A stretch of DNA of 23,746 nucleotides from JBCCZC01 sp039188505. GTDB lineage: Bacteria; Pseudomonadota; Gammaproteobacteria; Xanthomonadales; SZUA-38. The notes beneath the pieces are model-generated. The model made no database searches. It was not told the DNA's origin and worked only from the letters and a program-made list of their open reading frames with translations. The position numbers and the translations under genes are program-made. Positions 1-8,470 of this stretch are shown piece after piece; position 1 is the first letter of the stretch; every line of letters begins with the position of its first letter. Location of the stretch: positions 1 to 23,746 of the forward strand of contig JBCCZC010000031.1 of NCBI GenBank assembly GCA_039188505.1, read 5' to 3'.

Positions 1-1589
1 CTGCACTTGATCGTGCCGTTGTCCTGCAGGCCGCCGTAGACGTTGTAGGGCTGCGCCATGTCGACGTTCACGGTGTAGAACTGGCCCACCGGCATGTCGT
101 CGAGGCGCTGCCAGGTCTCGCCGGCGTCGTAGCTGATGTCGAGGCCACCGTCGTTACCGAGGAGGAGCCGGTCCGGAAACTCCGGATCGATCCACAGGGC
201 GTGGTGATCGACGTGGACGTGGGGCGCGTTGATGTTCTCCCAGGTCTTGCCGCCGTCGCTCGAGGCGACGATGGGCACGCCGAGGGCGTAGATGCGGTCG
301 GGGTCGCTCGGGCTGACGCGAATCTCGCCGAAGTAATAGCCGTAGGTGAATACGACGCTGTCGATGGGCTCGTCGTGGGTGCGCGCCCAGCTCTGGCCGC
401 CGTCGTCCGACCGGTAGACCTCGAGGCCGCGAATGTCGGTATTGAAGAGGTTCGCGTTCGCGTCGTTAAGCTCCTCGAGCAGATCCTCGAGGGCGAGCTC
501 GTCGGATTCGATCATCGCCTTGAGCTTCTTCGCGTCGATCGTGACCGGCATGTCACTCGAGCGGATGAAGCGCTCGATCTCGTCGTCCTCCTGATTCAGG
601 AAGTCTTCCTTCGACATGGTGCGGAGACGCTTGGCGTTGATCGGGCGATCGCCGAGGTCCCACTCGTCCTCGGGCAGCGGCTCCTGGTTGTCGATGAGCG
701 CGTAGATCGTGTCGGGTGCGGCGGGCGTAACACCGATACCGATGCGCCCGACGTGCTCGCCGGACGGCAGCCCGCCGCCGAGCTTCGCCCAGCTGTCGCC
801 GCCGTCGGTGGACTTCCAGAGAGCCGTGCCCTCGCCGCCCTCGACGAAGTTCCAGGCGTTCCGGCTGCGCTCCCACATCGAGGCGTAGAGCGTATCGGGA
901 TCGCCGGGCTTGAAGGCCAGGTCGATCGCGCCGATCCAGCCCTCGCCCTCGATGATCTGCTCCCAGGTGTCGCCGCCGTCGCGGGTCCGGAAGACCCCGC
1001 GGTCGCCGCCCTGGGTATAGAGCTTGCCGAGGGAAGCGACGTAGACCGTGTTCGAGTCGCGCGGGTCGATGAGGATGCGGCCCGTGCGGTCGGTCTCGTC
1101 GAGGCCCCGGGATTCCCAGGTCTCGCCACCGTCGGTGGAGCGGAACACGCCGAGGCCACCGTAGGACGACCGGGACGAGTTGTTCTCGCCCGTGCCGACC
1201 CAGACCGTTTCCGGGTTGCTCGGGTCGACGGCGATGTCGCCCATGATGATCGTCGCCTGATCCTGGAACAGGGGCTCGAAGGAGACGCCCGCGTTGGTCG
1301 TCTTCCAGAGGCCGCCCGAGGCGAACGCCACGTAGAAGGTGTACGGCTGGCCCGGCACCATCGCGATGTCGACGATGCGCCCGCCCTGGTCATTCGGGCC
1401 GATATCGCGCCACTCGACGCCGTTCCAGTCGCTGCTCGCCGCGAGCGCCTGGTGCTGCTCCCAGGATTCCCACTTCTCGTCGGCGTCAGCGGCGCCGGCC
1501 GGTCGGGTCCGCGCGGCGTCGACCGCCGTCGAAACCACGAGGGCCGCCGCAAGCGCCCAGCGCAAGGTGTTCTTCTGCATCGTCATCAT
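1..1589 (-). CDS. Secreted BNR/sortilin-type beta-propeller protein ('glycosyl hydrolase' family), 3' end outside window
   Basis: This frame stays open from a start at 1589 to the left edge, giving about 529 residues of what is usually a protein of around 1000. The N-terminus (MMTMQKNTLRWALAAALVV) is a signal peptide, so export is expected. BNR/Asp-box-like repeats of the type STDGGETW, RTRDGGDTW, STDGGDSW and SDDGGQSW recur every 50-70 residues between about 110 and 470, alternating with blade motifs such as DPSNPETVWVGTGE and KPGDPDTLYASMWE. The segment VYGGLQDNG near 516-525 is typical of sortilin-N/VPS10-like bacterial propellers. A charged helical insert (KEDFLNQEDDEIERF and following) interrupts the propeller near 325-390. 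These proteins are called glycosyl hydrolases by similarity, but I see no catalytic residues that prove it. Starts at 1589, 1586 and 1580 are all in frame. The first overlaps the upstream stop (ATGA), and GGAG at 1591-1594 suits 1586 or 1580 equally well. Confidence 0.88.
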   Translation of the reverse strand, partial: MMTMQKNTLRWALAAALVVSTAVDAARTRPAGAADADEKWESWEQHQALAASSDWNGVEWRDIGPNDQGGRIVDIAMVPGQPYTFYVAFASGGLWKTTNAGVSFEPLFQDQATIIMGDIAVDPSNPETVWVGTGENNSSRSSYGGLGVFRSTDGGETWESRGLDETDRTGRILIDPRDSNTVYVASLGKLYTQGGDRGVFRTRDGGDTWEQIIEGEGWIGAIDLAFKPGDPDTLYASMWERSRNAWNFVEGGEGTALWKSTDGGDSWAKLGGGLPSGEHVGRIGIGVTPAAPDTIYALIDNQEPLPEDEWDLGDRPINAKRLRTMSKEDFLNQEDDEIERFIRSSDMPVTIDAKKLKAMIESDELALEDLLEELNDANANLFNTDIRGLEVYRSDDGGQSWARTHDEPIDSVVFTYGYYFGEIRVSPSDPDRIYALGVPIVASSDGGKTWENINAPHVHVDHHALWIDPEFPDRLLLGNDGGLDISYDAGETWQRLDDMPVGQFYTVNVDMAQPYNVYGGLQDNGTIKC

Positions 1590-3988
1590 TCTCCTGTGGC
1601 ATCACCGGAAGGCGCCGAGTGCGTCTCCCGCCAGAATTCGTGGGCCCGGGTGCGGGCAAGGTCGAGCAGGGAGCCTGTCGTGTAGGCCTCCTGCTCAGGG
1701 TCCCAGTCCCCGGCCGCGCGGCCGGTAAACAGGGTCAGGGCATCCTCGATACGGTCGACCGCGTAGACGGCAAAGCGGCCGTCCCGGCAGGCATCGACCA
1801 CGTCGGTTCGCAGCATCAGGTCGCGGGCGTTGGCGACCGGGATCACCACGCCCTGCGTACCGGTCAGCCCGAAGTGATCACAGATATCGAAGAAGCCTTC
1901 GATCTTCTCGTTGACGCCGCCGATGGCCTGGAGCGCGCCGTGCTGGTCGATGGCGCCCGTGATCGCAAGATCCTGGCGCAGCGGCAGGTCGGTCAGCGCG
2001 GACAGCATGCAGAGCATCTCTGCCCCCGAGGCCGAGTCGCCGTCGATGCCGCCGTAGCTCTGCTCGAACGCGATCGACGCGCTGTAGGTCAACGGGTGGG
2101 AGGTCTTCAGCAGGTGCCGCAGCAGACCGCCGAGGATCTGAAAGCCCTTGGTATGGATCGAACCCGACAACCGTGCCTGCCCCTCGATATCGATGACACC
2201 GCTGCGCCCAGCGCCGATCGTCGCGGTGATCCGGGCGGGAAACCCGAAGGTCAGCGGGCCCGCACCAACGACCGCGAGGCCGTTGATCTGGCCGACACAT
2301 GACCCGCTGGTCTCGATGCGCACGGTGCGGTCCTTGAGGCGCGCCTGGAACTCGCTCACCGGCAGGGACGCGCGACGTTTCGTCCGTCGGACGGCGTCGC
2401 GAACGTGGTCCCCGTCGACGAGCTCCGCGTGCGCCCGGGACGCCAGCCAGCTGGCCTCGCGGGCGATGTCGGCGACGCGACCGAAACGCGCCGTCAGACT
2501 GTTCGCCCTGCCGCCGATGCGAGCGCCATGTTCGGCGAGCGCCGCGACCCCGTCCGGCGTGAAGTGCAGCAGACCCTCGTCCCGGATGATCCGGGAGAGG
2601 ACACCGGCGTAGTGCATGATGGACTCGTCGGAGCGGTCGAGAAATCCACTGAAGTCCGCGAGGACCTTGAAGAGATCCCGGAAATCCGCATCGGAGGCGT
2701 CGAGCTTGTAGTAGAGCCCGGATCCCCCGAGCAGGATGACGCGCACGCGGACAGGGATCGGCTCGGGCTTCAGACCGATCGGCGCCATCGGCGACTGGAG
2801 TTCCGTTGGAACGATCTCGAGTTTGCCGGTCCGCAGCGTTCGCATGAGGATCGGCCAGGAGCCGGGCTCGGAGATGACGTCGACGGCGTCCAGCACCAGG
2901 TAGCCGCCGTCGGCGGCCAGCAGCGAGCCGGAACCGATGCCGCGGTAGTCCGACACCGGCTGGCCGTTGGGCATCCAGTGAGGTTCGATCGTCCCCAGGA
3001 GATTCGTGAGCGTCGGGTTGGACTCGATGACGATCGGCGCCTCATCCCCGATGTGTTCGATCAGCACGTTCACCCCGTAGCGGGCATAGGGATCAAACGG
3101 CTGCCCCGCGCCGTGGAGGGTCTGCTCGACGACGTCGTCGCAGACCTCGTCGAGGTAGAGGCTAAGCGCCTCGTGATTGAAGTCCTGGCGGATCGGCTCG
3201 ACCAATTCCGCGACCAGGCGCCGCAGGTTGTCGTCGTTGAACTGCTCCAGCCGCTTCGCACCCTTCCGATGGAGACGGCTGATGTTGGTCGTCATCTCCG
3301 GCAGCTGGCGAGCGTAACGGTCCCGCTCGGCCAGCATCTGTTCCCGGGTCTCGTCCGTGATCTTGCCGTCGCGGACCAGCGCCTCGAGCTGTTCCGGGGC
3401 GATGGCCTGACCCTCCCAGGTCGGGAAGATCGCGGGTTGCGTGCCCCGGGCGGTCTTCACCTGAACCAGCGCGAGGCCGAAGCCCGCGAGCGCTTCCTCG
3501 AAGGGCTTCGTGACGGCCTCGATGGACCGTTGGATGTCCTCCTGCATCGCGGTTCGGGACGACTGCAGCGGACCGCTGTTCATGGCCTCCTCGAGCTCGC
3601 GCGCGACGAAGTCGGCGAGCGCGCGCATGCGGCGCCGGAGTCGTCGCCCCTGGCCGCGGGGCAGGGACACGAGGCGTGGCCGATCGGGCTGGAGGAAATT
3701 GCGGACGAAGCATCGGTCCTGCTTGTTGCGGCAGATCGGGCGCAGCTGCGTCAGGAGGTCCTGCACCATCCGCATCCGGCCGGTCCCCCGTTCGCCGCGA
3801 ACGAAGACGTTCTGACCGGGCGCGCCACAATCCAGACCGAATTCCAGCGCCTCGCGCGCAAGGTCCTGACCGACGATCCCCACCGTCGGCTCGACCTGCT
3901 CGGTAGAGCGAAAATCGAGGTGCTCCGGGTCGCAGCGCCACCGAAGCTCGTCTACGGTGAGCGGCGCCGGCGAATTCGAATCGATCAT
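1586..3988 (-). CDS. LonB/LonC-type ATP-dependent protease (AAA_32 / Lon_C family)
   Basis: This 800-residue protein matches the Lon-related family of COG1067 (archaeal LonB, bacterial YcbZ/LonC-like). Near the N-terminus a P-loop-like GERGTGRM (65-72) has Arg where Walker A normally has Lys, a feature I associate with this branch. A long charged helical region (about 90-290) precedes the AAA core, which contains GGYLVLDAVDV (Walker B-like). The C-terminal Lon protease domain carries the catalytic Ser in GIDGDSASGAE (Ser652) and the catalytic Lys in GGVNEKIEGFF (Lys695), so proteolysis should be intact. ATP hydrolysis is less certain because of the altered P-loop. The start is supported by GAGGAG at 3997-4002, 8 nt upstream. 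The stop overlaps the start of the downstream BNR gene by 4 nt, implying translational coupling. The upstream neighbour is divergent. Confidence 0.93.
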   Translation of the reverse strand: MIDSNSPAPLTVDELRWRCDPEHLDFRSTEQVEPTVGIVGQDLAREALEFGLDCGAPGQNVFVRGERGTGRMRMVQDLLTQLRPICRNKQDRCFVRNFLQPDRPRLVSLPRGQGRRLRRRMRALADFVARELEEAMNSGPLQSSRTAMQEDIQRSIEAVTKPFEEALAGFGLALVQVKTARGTQPAIFPTWEGQAIAPEQLEALVRDGKITDETREQMLAERDRYARQLPEMTTNISRLHRKGAKRLEQFNDDNLRRLVAELVEPIRQDFNHEALSLYLDEVCDDVVEQTLHGAGQPFDPYARYGVNVLIEHIGDEAPIVIESNPTLTNLLGTIEPHWMPNGQPVSDYRGIGSGSLLAADGGYLVLDAVDVISEPGSWPILMRTLRTGKLEIVPTELQSPMAPIGLKPEPIPVRVRVILLGGSGLYYKLDASDADFRDLFKVLADFSGFLDRSDESIMHYAGVLSRIIRDEGLLHFTPDGVAALAEHGARIGGRANSLTARFGRVADIAREASWLASRAHAELVDGDHVRDAVRRTKRRASLPVSEFQARLKDRTVRIETSGSCVGQINGLAVVGAGPLTFGFPARITATIGAGRSGVIDIEGQARLSGSIHTKGFQILGGLLRHLLKTSHPLTYSASIAFEQSYGGIDGDSASGAEMLCMLSALTDLPLRQDLAITGAIDQHGALQAIGGVNEKIEGFFDICDHFGLTGTQGVVIPVANARDLMLRTDVVDACRDGRFAVYAVDRIEDALTLFTGRAAGDWDPEQEAYTTGSLLDLARTRAHEFWRETHSAPSGDATGE

Positions 3989-4119
3989 GCGAAGAACTCC
4001 TCGGGTTCGCTTGGGGCAACGGCCAACATTGACTTTTGCCGTCGCAGGTGATTCCTTCCCGTGGCGGAAATCGGTAATGGGTACGACGGAACAGGGACCA
4101 GCCCATAAGCCCAGAGGTA

Positions 4120-5025
4120 ATGAAGAAGAAGTCGAATCACACGACCAAGCGTACTGTATTCGTAGCCGGTCGCGACGACACGGCCGATGAAGGGCCGGCG
4201 AGCCTGGTCATCATTCACGGTGAGCCGTTTGCCAAGGTGTTCCATCTGGAGGACGGGCCGGTCACGCTCGGCCGCGGTGCGGACTGCGATATCCAGTTCG
4301 GTCACGAGAACGTATCGCGGCGACATTGCCGTATCTCCACCGAAGACTCAAGCCACGTCATCGAGGACTGCGGATCCACGAACGGAACGTTTCTCAATGG
4401 GGAGCGGCTTGCGGGGAAGGTGCGGCTCAGGGACTCCGACCGCATCAGCATCGGCGACATGGTGTTCAAGTTCGTATCCGGCGATTCCCTTACGACCGCT
4501 TACCACAGCGAAGCCTATGCACGCGCGACAGAAGACCACCTCACTGGCGTGGCCAACCACCGCCTGTTCGAGGAGCACCTCGAGCGCGAGACCAACCGGT
4601 GCCTGCGCTATGGGCAGCCCCTCTCGTGCTGTGCGATCGGCATCGTCGGCTTCGGCGGCCTCGAACGGCGCTTCGAACGGGAAATTGCGGAAGAAATCCT
4701 CGTCCGCGTCGTCGAGATCATCCAGGATCGGCTCCGCGAGCTCGATTTCCTCGCCCGCGTCGGTGACGGCGAGTTCGCCGTGCTCCTGCCCGGGATGGAT
4801 GGACAGGAAGCGACCGTCATGGCGCAGTCCATGCGCCAGGCAGTCGGGGCCGAACCGCTTTACTGCGGTGGCGAGTCGGTGCCCGTCGACGTCTGCATCG
4901 GCATCGCCGAGTTCGCCCATCGCATGCGTGACCCCTGGACCCTGTTCCGTGCCGCGGACCGCGCTCTCCTGAGCGCTTCCGACCCGGACAGCGACAGCGT
5001 CTGCGTGGCGCGCGTTCGCGATTGA
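4120..5025 (+). CDS. FHA domain protein with degenerate GGDEF domain
   Basis: The protein has 301 residues. An N-terminal FHA domain (about 29-120) has the expected phosphothreonine-binding signature: LGRGADCDIQF (50-60), VSRRHCRI (65-72) and EDCGSTNGTFLNG (82-94). A C-terminal GGDEF-fold domain (about 136-300) starts with DHLTGVANHRLFEEHL, the usual DxLTGLxNRRxF entry. The active-site loop reads RVGDGEF (213-219) instead of RxGGDEF. The first metal-binding Asp, usually in DIDxFKxIND, is missing (AIGIVGFGGLERRF at 172-185). I infer that diguanylate cyclase activity is lost and that the domain acts as a binding or dimerisation module, with FHA sensing Ser/Thr phosphorylation. The start follows AGAGG closely. 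It is divergent from the Lon-like gene, and its stop lies 3 bp from the convergent metallohydrolase. Confidence 0.93.
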   Translation: MKKKSNHTTKRTVFVAGRDDTADEGPASLVIIHGEPFAKVFHLEDGPVTLGRGADCDIQFGHENVSRRHCRISTEDSSHVIEDCGSTNGTFLNGERLAGKVRLRDSDRISIGDMVFKFVSGDSLTTAYHSEAYARATEDHLTGVANHRLFEEHLERETNRCLRYGQPLSCCAIGIVGFGGLERRFEREIAEEILVRVVEIIQDRLRELDFLARVGDGEFAVLLPGMDGQEATVMAQSMRQAVGAEPLYCGGESVPVDVCIGIAEFAHRMRDPWTLFRAADRALLSASDPDSDSVCVARVRD

Positions 5026-5028
5026 CAC

Positions 5029-5820
5029 CTACCAGCTGTTCCGGAGCTCCCGCAGCTTCAGAAAGACGTCCCGCGCGTCGGGATTGCTTCCCAGTTCCGG
5101 AAAGGCGTCGCGTAGCCGGGCGATCACTTCGGGATTGCGCAGACGGAAGAACGTGTTGACCTCCCGCTCCACCGCAAGCGTCGTCACGTACGGCGCCGCC
5201 GGATCCTGGCCCGCGACCTGCTCGAGAAGACGGCTCGCACCAGCGTTGTTGGGCTCGCGATCCAGCGTGAAGCGGAGATTGTTCTCGATGTAGTCGTGCC
5301 CGGGAAAGATCCGCGTCTCGGCCGGTAGCCGGTCGAGCTGCGAGGCGAACGTCTCGAACAGGGCATCCGGGTGACCGCCGCTGTGGCAGTTGCCGGCACC
5401 CGCGTTGAAGAGGGTATCTCCGCAGAAGAGAGCCGGGTCGTCGGTTTCCGACAGTAGACACACGTGACTCATGGTGTGGCCCGGCGTATCGAGCACCCGC
5501 AGTTCGACCGTCCGACCGATTGGCACCACGTCATTTGCCGATAGTCCGCGATCGACGCCGGGAATGCGGTCGCCGGCGCCGGCATGAGCCAGGAGCCGGG
5601 CCCCGGTCGCAGCTCGCATCGGCTCGTTGCCCCCGATGTGATCACCGTGTTCGTGGGTGTTGAGGATCTGGGTGATTTCCCATCCGCGCCGGCGCGCATG
5701 GGCGAGACAGCGCCCGTGATCGAGGGGGTCGATGGCCAGCGCCTCGCCGGTTTCTTCGCACGCAATCAGGTAGTTGTAGTTGCGCCAGGCGTTGGCGGTC
5801 CAGATCTGTTCGACGAGCAT
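5029..5820 (-). CDS. Glyoxalase II-like MBL-fold hydrolase (hydroxyacylglutathione hydrolase family)
   Basis: This 263-residue metallo-beta-lactamase-fold protein has the full glyoxalase II metal set: THEHGDH (His56, His58, Asp60, His61), His115 in DTPGHTMSH, Asp135 in FCGDTLF, and His175 in IFPGHDYIENN. The C-terminal part (NNLRFTLDREPNN) matches GloB proteins that hydrolyse S-D-lactoylglutathione. The loop after GDTLF reads NAGAGNCHSGG rather than the classical CGRxFEG, so it belongs to a subfamily and the exact thioester substrate is uncertain. I chose the ATG at 5820 because MLVEQIWTANAWRNYNYLI is the normal start of the fold. The frame is open to 6048, but the extra 76 residues do not look like protein of this family. 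It is convergent with the FHA gene and divergent from the lipoprotein. Confidence 0.9.
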   Translation of the reverse strand: MLVEQIWTANAWRNYNYLIACEETGEALAIDPLDHGRCLAHARRRGWEITQILNTHEHGDHIGGNEPMRAATGARLLAHAGAGDRIPGVDRGLSANDVVPIGRTVELRVLDTPGHTMSHVCLLSETDDPALFCGDTLFNAGAGNCHSGGHPDALFETFASQLDRLPAETRIFPGHDYIENNLRFTLDREPNNAGASRLLEQVAGQDPAAPYVTTLAVEREVNTFFRLRNPEVIARLRDAFPELGSNPDARDVFLKLRELRNSW

Positions 5821-5972
5821 GAGTCCTGCCTGCTTCTCTCTGCGTCCATGGTACCGCAGTCCCGCCAGATCCGTCGCACCACCTGCTTGTCCGGACATTG
5901 AATCCCTAACCACATAAACGCCTGAGCGAACCATCGTAAAAAGCGTCGATATTTCAACGGGGTCGAGATGAT

Positions 5973-6000
5973 TTGCACCTTTTCCCCGAGACGTTAAGAT
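5973..6000 (+). promoter_or_regulatory. Candidate sigma70 promoter for the lipoprotein-DadA pair
   Basis: In the AT-richer divergent spacer (5821-6032) there is TTGCAC at 5973-5978, a 16-nt gap, and TAAGAT at 5995-6000. These are moderate matches to -35 and -10 elements. Transcription would begin near 6007, giving a leader of about 26 nt before the ATG at 6033. This is a visual match only. The divergent promoter for the metallohydrolase must lie in the same spacer, but I cannot place it. Confidence 0.35.
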
Positions 6001-6032
6001 GTTGTTTATCGCAGCGTGGAGGTTAGCTCCGG

Positions 6033-6410
6033 ATGGCGTTTTTCGCATTCAGTGATAAGACCCGGTTTCGTTTGACCGCATTCCTGCTCGGCATCGCGCT
6101 CCTCGCGCTCGCGGGCTGCGGTGGCGATCCGGGAGCAGACCTGGTGGGTGAGTGGTCGCAGACCGAAGGGCAGAATCCCGGAACAAAACTGATTCTGCGC
6201 GCCGACGGTACGGGCAAGCTCGAGGTGCCGGACAGCATGAATCACCAGATTGACGCCTGGGCCGTGGAGACGAACCGGCAGGTCAAGTTCCGGGTGTTCA
6301 GCGACGAGCTCATGGGCGAATTCGTCGTGCGTGGAGGGGCGCTGGAGCTGACCAGAGTCGAGTCCTACGAGGAATTCAACGGCCTCTACCGGCGCATTTC
6401 CGACAACTGA
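6033..6410 (+). CDS. Small outer-membrane-type lipoprotein of unknown function
   Basis: The protein has 125 residues with a lipoprotein signal peptide: positive n-region, hydrophobic core AFLLGIALLALA, then lipobox LAGC with Cys29 as the probable lipidation site. After cleavage GGDPGADLVG leads into a compact domain (GEWSQTEGQNPGTKLILRAD and following, GEFVVRGGALELTRV, NGLYRRIS). The spacing of beta strands resembles small lipocalin-like or 'DUF-type' lipoproteins that begin with a GxW segment, but I do not recognise a named family. GGAGG at 6018-6022 lies 10 nt before the start. The oxidoreductase gene begins 19 nt after its stop on the same strand, so the two are probably co-transcribed. 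Confidence 0.85.
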   Translation: MAFFAFSDKTRFRLTAFLLGIALLALAGCGGDPGADLVGEWSQTEGQNPGTKLILRADGTGKLEVPDSMNHQIDAWAVETNRQVKFRVFSDELMGEFVVRGGALELTRVESYEEFNGLYRRISDN

Positions 6411-6429
6411 GGCAACCGAGCCCGAGCCG

Positions 6430-7677
6430 ATGCCAGACTGTATCGTCATCGGCGGCGGCGCCGTCGGCCTCTCCTGCGCGGTGTACCTGCAGGAAGCGGG
6501 GCTTGCGGTCACCGTGATCGAGCCTGGCGACCCCGGCGCGCAGACGTCCTGGGGCAATTGTGGCCTCATCGAGCCCAGCCACGCCGATCCGCAGACCCAA
6601 CCGGCAGCACTCCTGACTGCCTTGACCACGGCCTGGCGACGCGATGCGCCGCTCCGCATCCCCTTCCCCGCCAACGCGCGGCGGGCGAGCTGGCTGGCTC
6701 GCTTCGCTGCCCATTGCACGACTCGGCATCGGAACCATGCTCGGGCGGCGCGCTTCGCCCTGCTCGTTCATTCGCGCAATGCGGTCGAGTCCCTCTTCGC
6801 CGGTGACGACAACGGCTCGGCCTACGTACGGCGAGGCATGCTCACGCTCTACCGCTCGCGCAAGGGCTTCGAGACCCACCGTCGGGTACACGATCACCTG
6901 GCCGGCCCGTGGCTCGGCTACGGAACCTTCGAGGGCGACGATCTCGAATCCCTCGATTTCCCGGTTACGCCCGGAGTCGCGGCAGCGATCCTCACGGACT
7001 GCGACGGCCACCTCGATCCAGTGCGTCTCGGGCCGACCCTCGCCGACCGGTTCGAGGCTGCCGGCGGCACCCTGGTGCGCACGCGTGCGTTGGGCATCGT
7101 CCGTGAGGCCGGTCGGGCCAGCGGCGTTTCGACCGACGCTGGCACGTATCGGGCGCGTTCGGTCGTGCTGGCCGCGGGTCCCTGGTCGGACGCGCTGGCG
7201 CGCTCAGCCGGCATCCGGTTGCCGATCGAGCCGGCGAAGGGGCTCTCGATCACCTGGCGGAAGCCGCTACCGGCGCATCGCCACCCGATCTACTTCTACG
7301 ACCGCAAGGTCGTCCTCACGCCCTGGGCGGATGGTTACCGCCTGGGAAGCATGCTCGAGTTCGCCGGTTTCGACGAGTCGATCCCCGAGCATCGGCTCCG
7401 GCCGCTGCTGGAGGCGCCCGGCGAATACCTCGAGGAGCCCCCCAGCGAGTCCCTGGAATCGGGGGAGCGGTGGGTGGGATTCCGACCGATGACCTACGAC
7501 GAACTTCCCATCATCGGGCCATCGACGGTCGTTCCGGGCCTGTTCCTCGCCTGCGGGCACGGGCAGCTCGGCATCAGCATGTCGGCGGGCAGCGGCCGTT
7601 TGATTGCGGACGCGATCACGGGCGCCGCGCCGACGATCGATCCTTCGCCCTATCTGCCGGCCCGTTTCGGCGTCTAG
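6430..7677 (+). CDS. FAD-dependent D-amino acid dehydrogenase-like oxidoreductase (DadA/DAO family)
   Basis: This 415-residue protein has an N-terminal dinucleotide-binding motif, VIGGGAVGLSCAVYL (Gly8, Gly10, Gly13), followed by an acidic residue ending the second strand (TVIEPG). SWGNCGLIEPSHADP (about 40-54) corresponds to the SxANAGQIxP stretch of DadA. The C-terminal FAD-contact segment is VGFRPMTYDELPIIGPS and GLFLACGHGQLGISMSAGSG, again typical of DadA. The family oxidises D-amino acids (or sarcosine/proline-like amines) to 2-oxo acids, passing electrons to the respiratory chain. No alanine racemase or transporter is adjacent, so the substrate is unknown. The start has only a weak ribosome binding site, and coupling from the lipoprotein gene 19 nt upstream is likely. 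Confidence 0.9.
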   Translation: MPDCIVIGGGAVGLSCAVYLQEAGLAVTVIEPGDPGAQTSWGNCGLIEPSHADPQTQPAALLTALTTAWRRDAPLRIPFPANARRASWLARFAAHCTTRHRNHARAARFALLVHSRNAVESLFAGDDNGSAYVRRGMLTLYRSRKGFETHRRVHDHLAGPWLGYGTFEGDDLESLDFPVTPGVAAAILTDCDGHLDPVRLGPTLADRFEAAGGTLVRTRALGIVREAGRASGVSTDAGTYRARSVVLAAGPWSDALARSAGIRLPIEPAKGLSITWRKPLPAHRHPIYFYDRKVVLTPWADGYRLGSMLEFAGFDESIPEHRLRPLLEAPGEYLEEPPSESLESGERWVGFRPMTYDELPIIGPSTVVPGLFLACGHGQLGISMSAGSGRLIADAITGAAPTIDPSPYLPARFGV

Positions 7678-7702
7678 TCCGGGGCAACGACCCTCACGGG
7701 AT

Positions 7703-8470
7703 TCACGGCGACCGGCCGGCCGGCGAGTCCCGAAAAAGCCAGAGCGGCACGATCGACCACAGCACGAGCGCCAGGTAATAAACGCTGTCCGGGAATAGTG
7801 AGTACGCGCGCCCGGCGATCAGCCCCCCGACCATGATGGCATGAGCCAGAATGCCCCAGCCCAGGCTGACCCATACCTCTCGCCGGTCGGCGAGTCCGGC
7901 CCGAACGCTGACGACGTAAAAGGCCAGGCCAAAAGGCACGAACAACAGTACTGATGTGAGCAGCCCAGGATTGTAGGCTCGGGTGCCTACGGCGGCGACG
8001 ATATGTGTGACGCCGTTGACCAGGATGATCGCGTTCATCGCGAGTAGCGGAAACCGCCGCCTCGGCGCCATGAGGATCGCAAGCAGCCCGACAAGCCACA
8101 CCAGCGACGTGTTGATGACGAAGATGTCGAGCGGCGTAAGGATTTCCACCGGCGACTGCCCCTCGTTGAGCACGCCGTTGAGGAGCGCATTGATCGAGGT
8201 GTAGAACGCGTAATGCACCCCGCGTACGTCGATCCAGTGCTCCTCGAACTGATGCACGATGTAGAGGACGAGCATCAGCACGCCGACCAGGGCGGGGCGG
8301 CGTGGGCCCGCCTTCGTGTCGGCGGCCAGAAAGGCGAATAGGAGCACCGGCGCCAGGAAGGTGCCGAGCTTCATCCAGTGCTCGATCAGAAAGTCCTGCT
8401 GGCCTAGCGGCAACCAGATGCCGCCAAAGAAGACAACCAGCGTTGCCCATTTCCCGAGTTCAGCCCTCAT
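7703..8470 (-). CDS. HXXEE domain integral membrane protein
   Basis: The protein has 255 residues and is strongly hydrophobic, with about seven predicted transmembrane segments. It contains the defining HQFEEH motif (His73, Glu76, Glu77) at the end of a helix, then NGVTHIV (152-158) and RAYNPGLLTSVLLF (164-177). These correspond to the later conserved His and the RxYxPG block of HXXEE (PF13787) proteins. The conserved His/Glu residues facing a membrane core suggest an enzyme, but the family has no established activity that I know of. The frame runs open to 8566. I prefer the ATG at 8470 because MRAELGKWATLVVFF begins the first membrane segment and AGGGG lies about 10 nt upstream. It overlaps the upstream DUF4440 gene by 11 nt. 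Confidence 0.85.
   Translation of the reverse strand: MRAELGKWATLVVFFGGIWLPLGQQDFLIEHWMKLGTFLAPVLLFAFLAADTKAGPRRPALVGVLMLVLYIVHQFEEHWIDVRGVHYAFYTSINALLNGVLNEGQSPVEILTPLDIFVINTSLVWLVGLLAILMAPRRRFPLLAMNAIILVNGVTHIVAAVGTRAYNPGLLTSVLLFVPFGLAFYVVSVRAGLADRREVWVSLGWGILAHAIMVGGLIAGRAYSLFPDSVYYLALVLWSIVPLWLFRDSPAGRSP

Noticed and set aside
2405..4051. A 548-codon plus-strand frame over the Lon-like gene, and a similar one at 201-1685 over the BNR gene
   Set aside because: Antisense shadows of strongly coding minus-strand genes. The minus-strand products have clear families and motifs, whereas these do not.
4029..4057. TTGACT at 4029-4034 as a promoter for the FHA-GGDEF gene
   Set aside because: No acceptable -10 at 15-19 nt spacing, so it was not listed as a promoter.
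5821..6048. N-terminal extension of the glyoxalase II-like protein to 6048
   Set aside because: The extra residues have no domain features and run into the divergent spacer. The conserved fold begins at the ATG at 5820.
7678..7702. Terminator between the convergent DadA-like and HXXEE genes
   Set aside because: The 25-bp spacer has GC-rich short repeats (CCGGCCGGCCGG) but no stem with a T-run that I could support.
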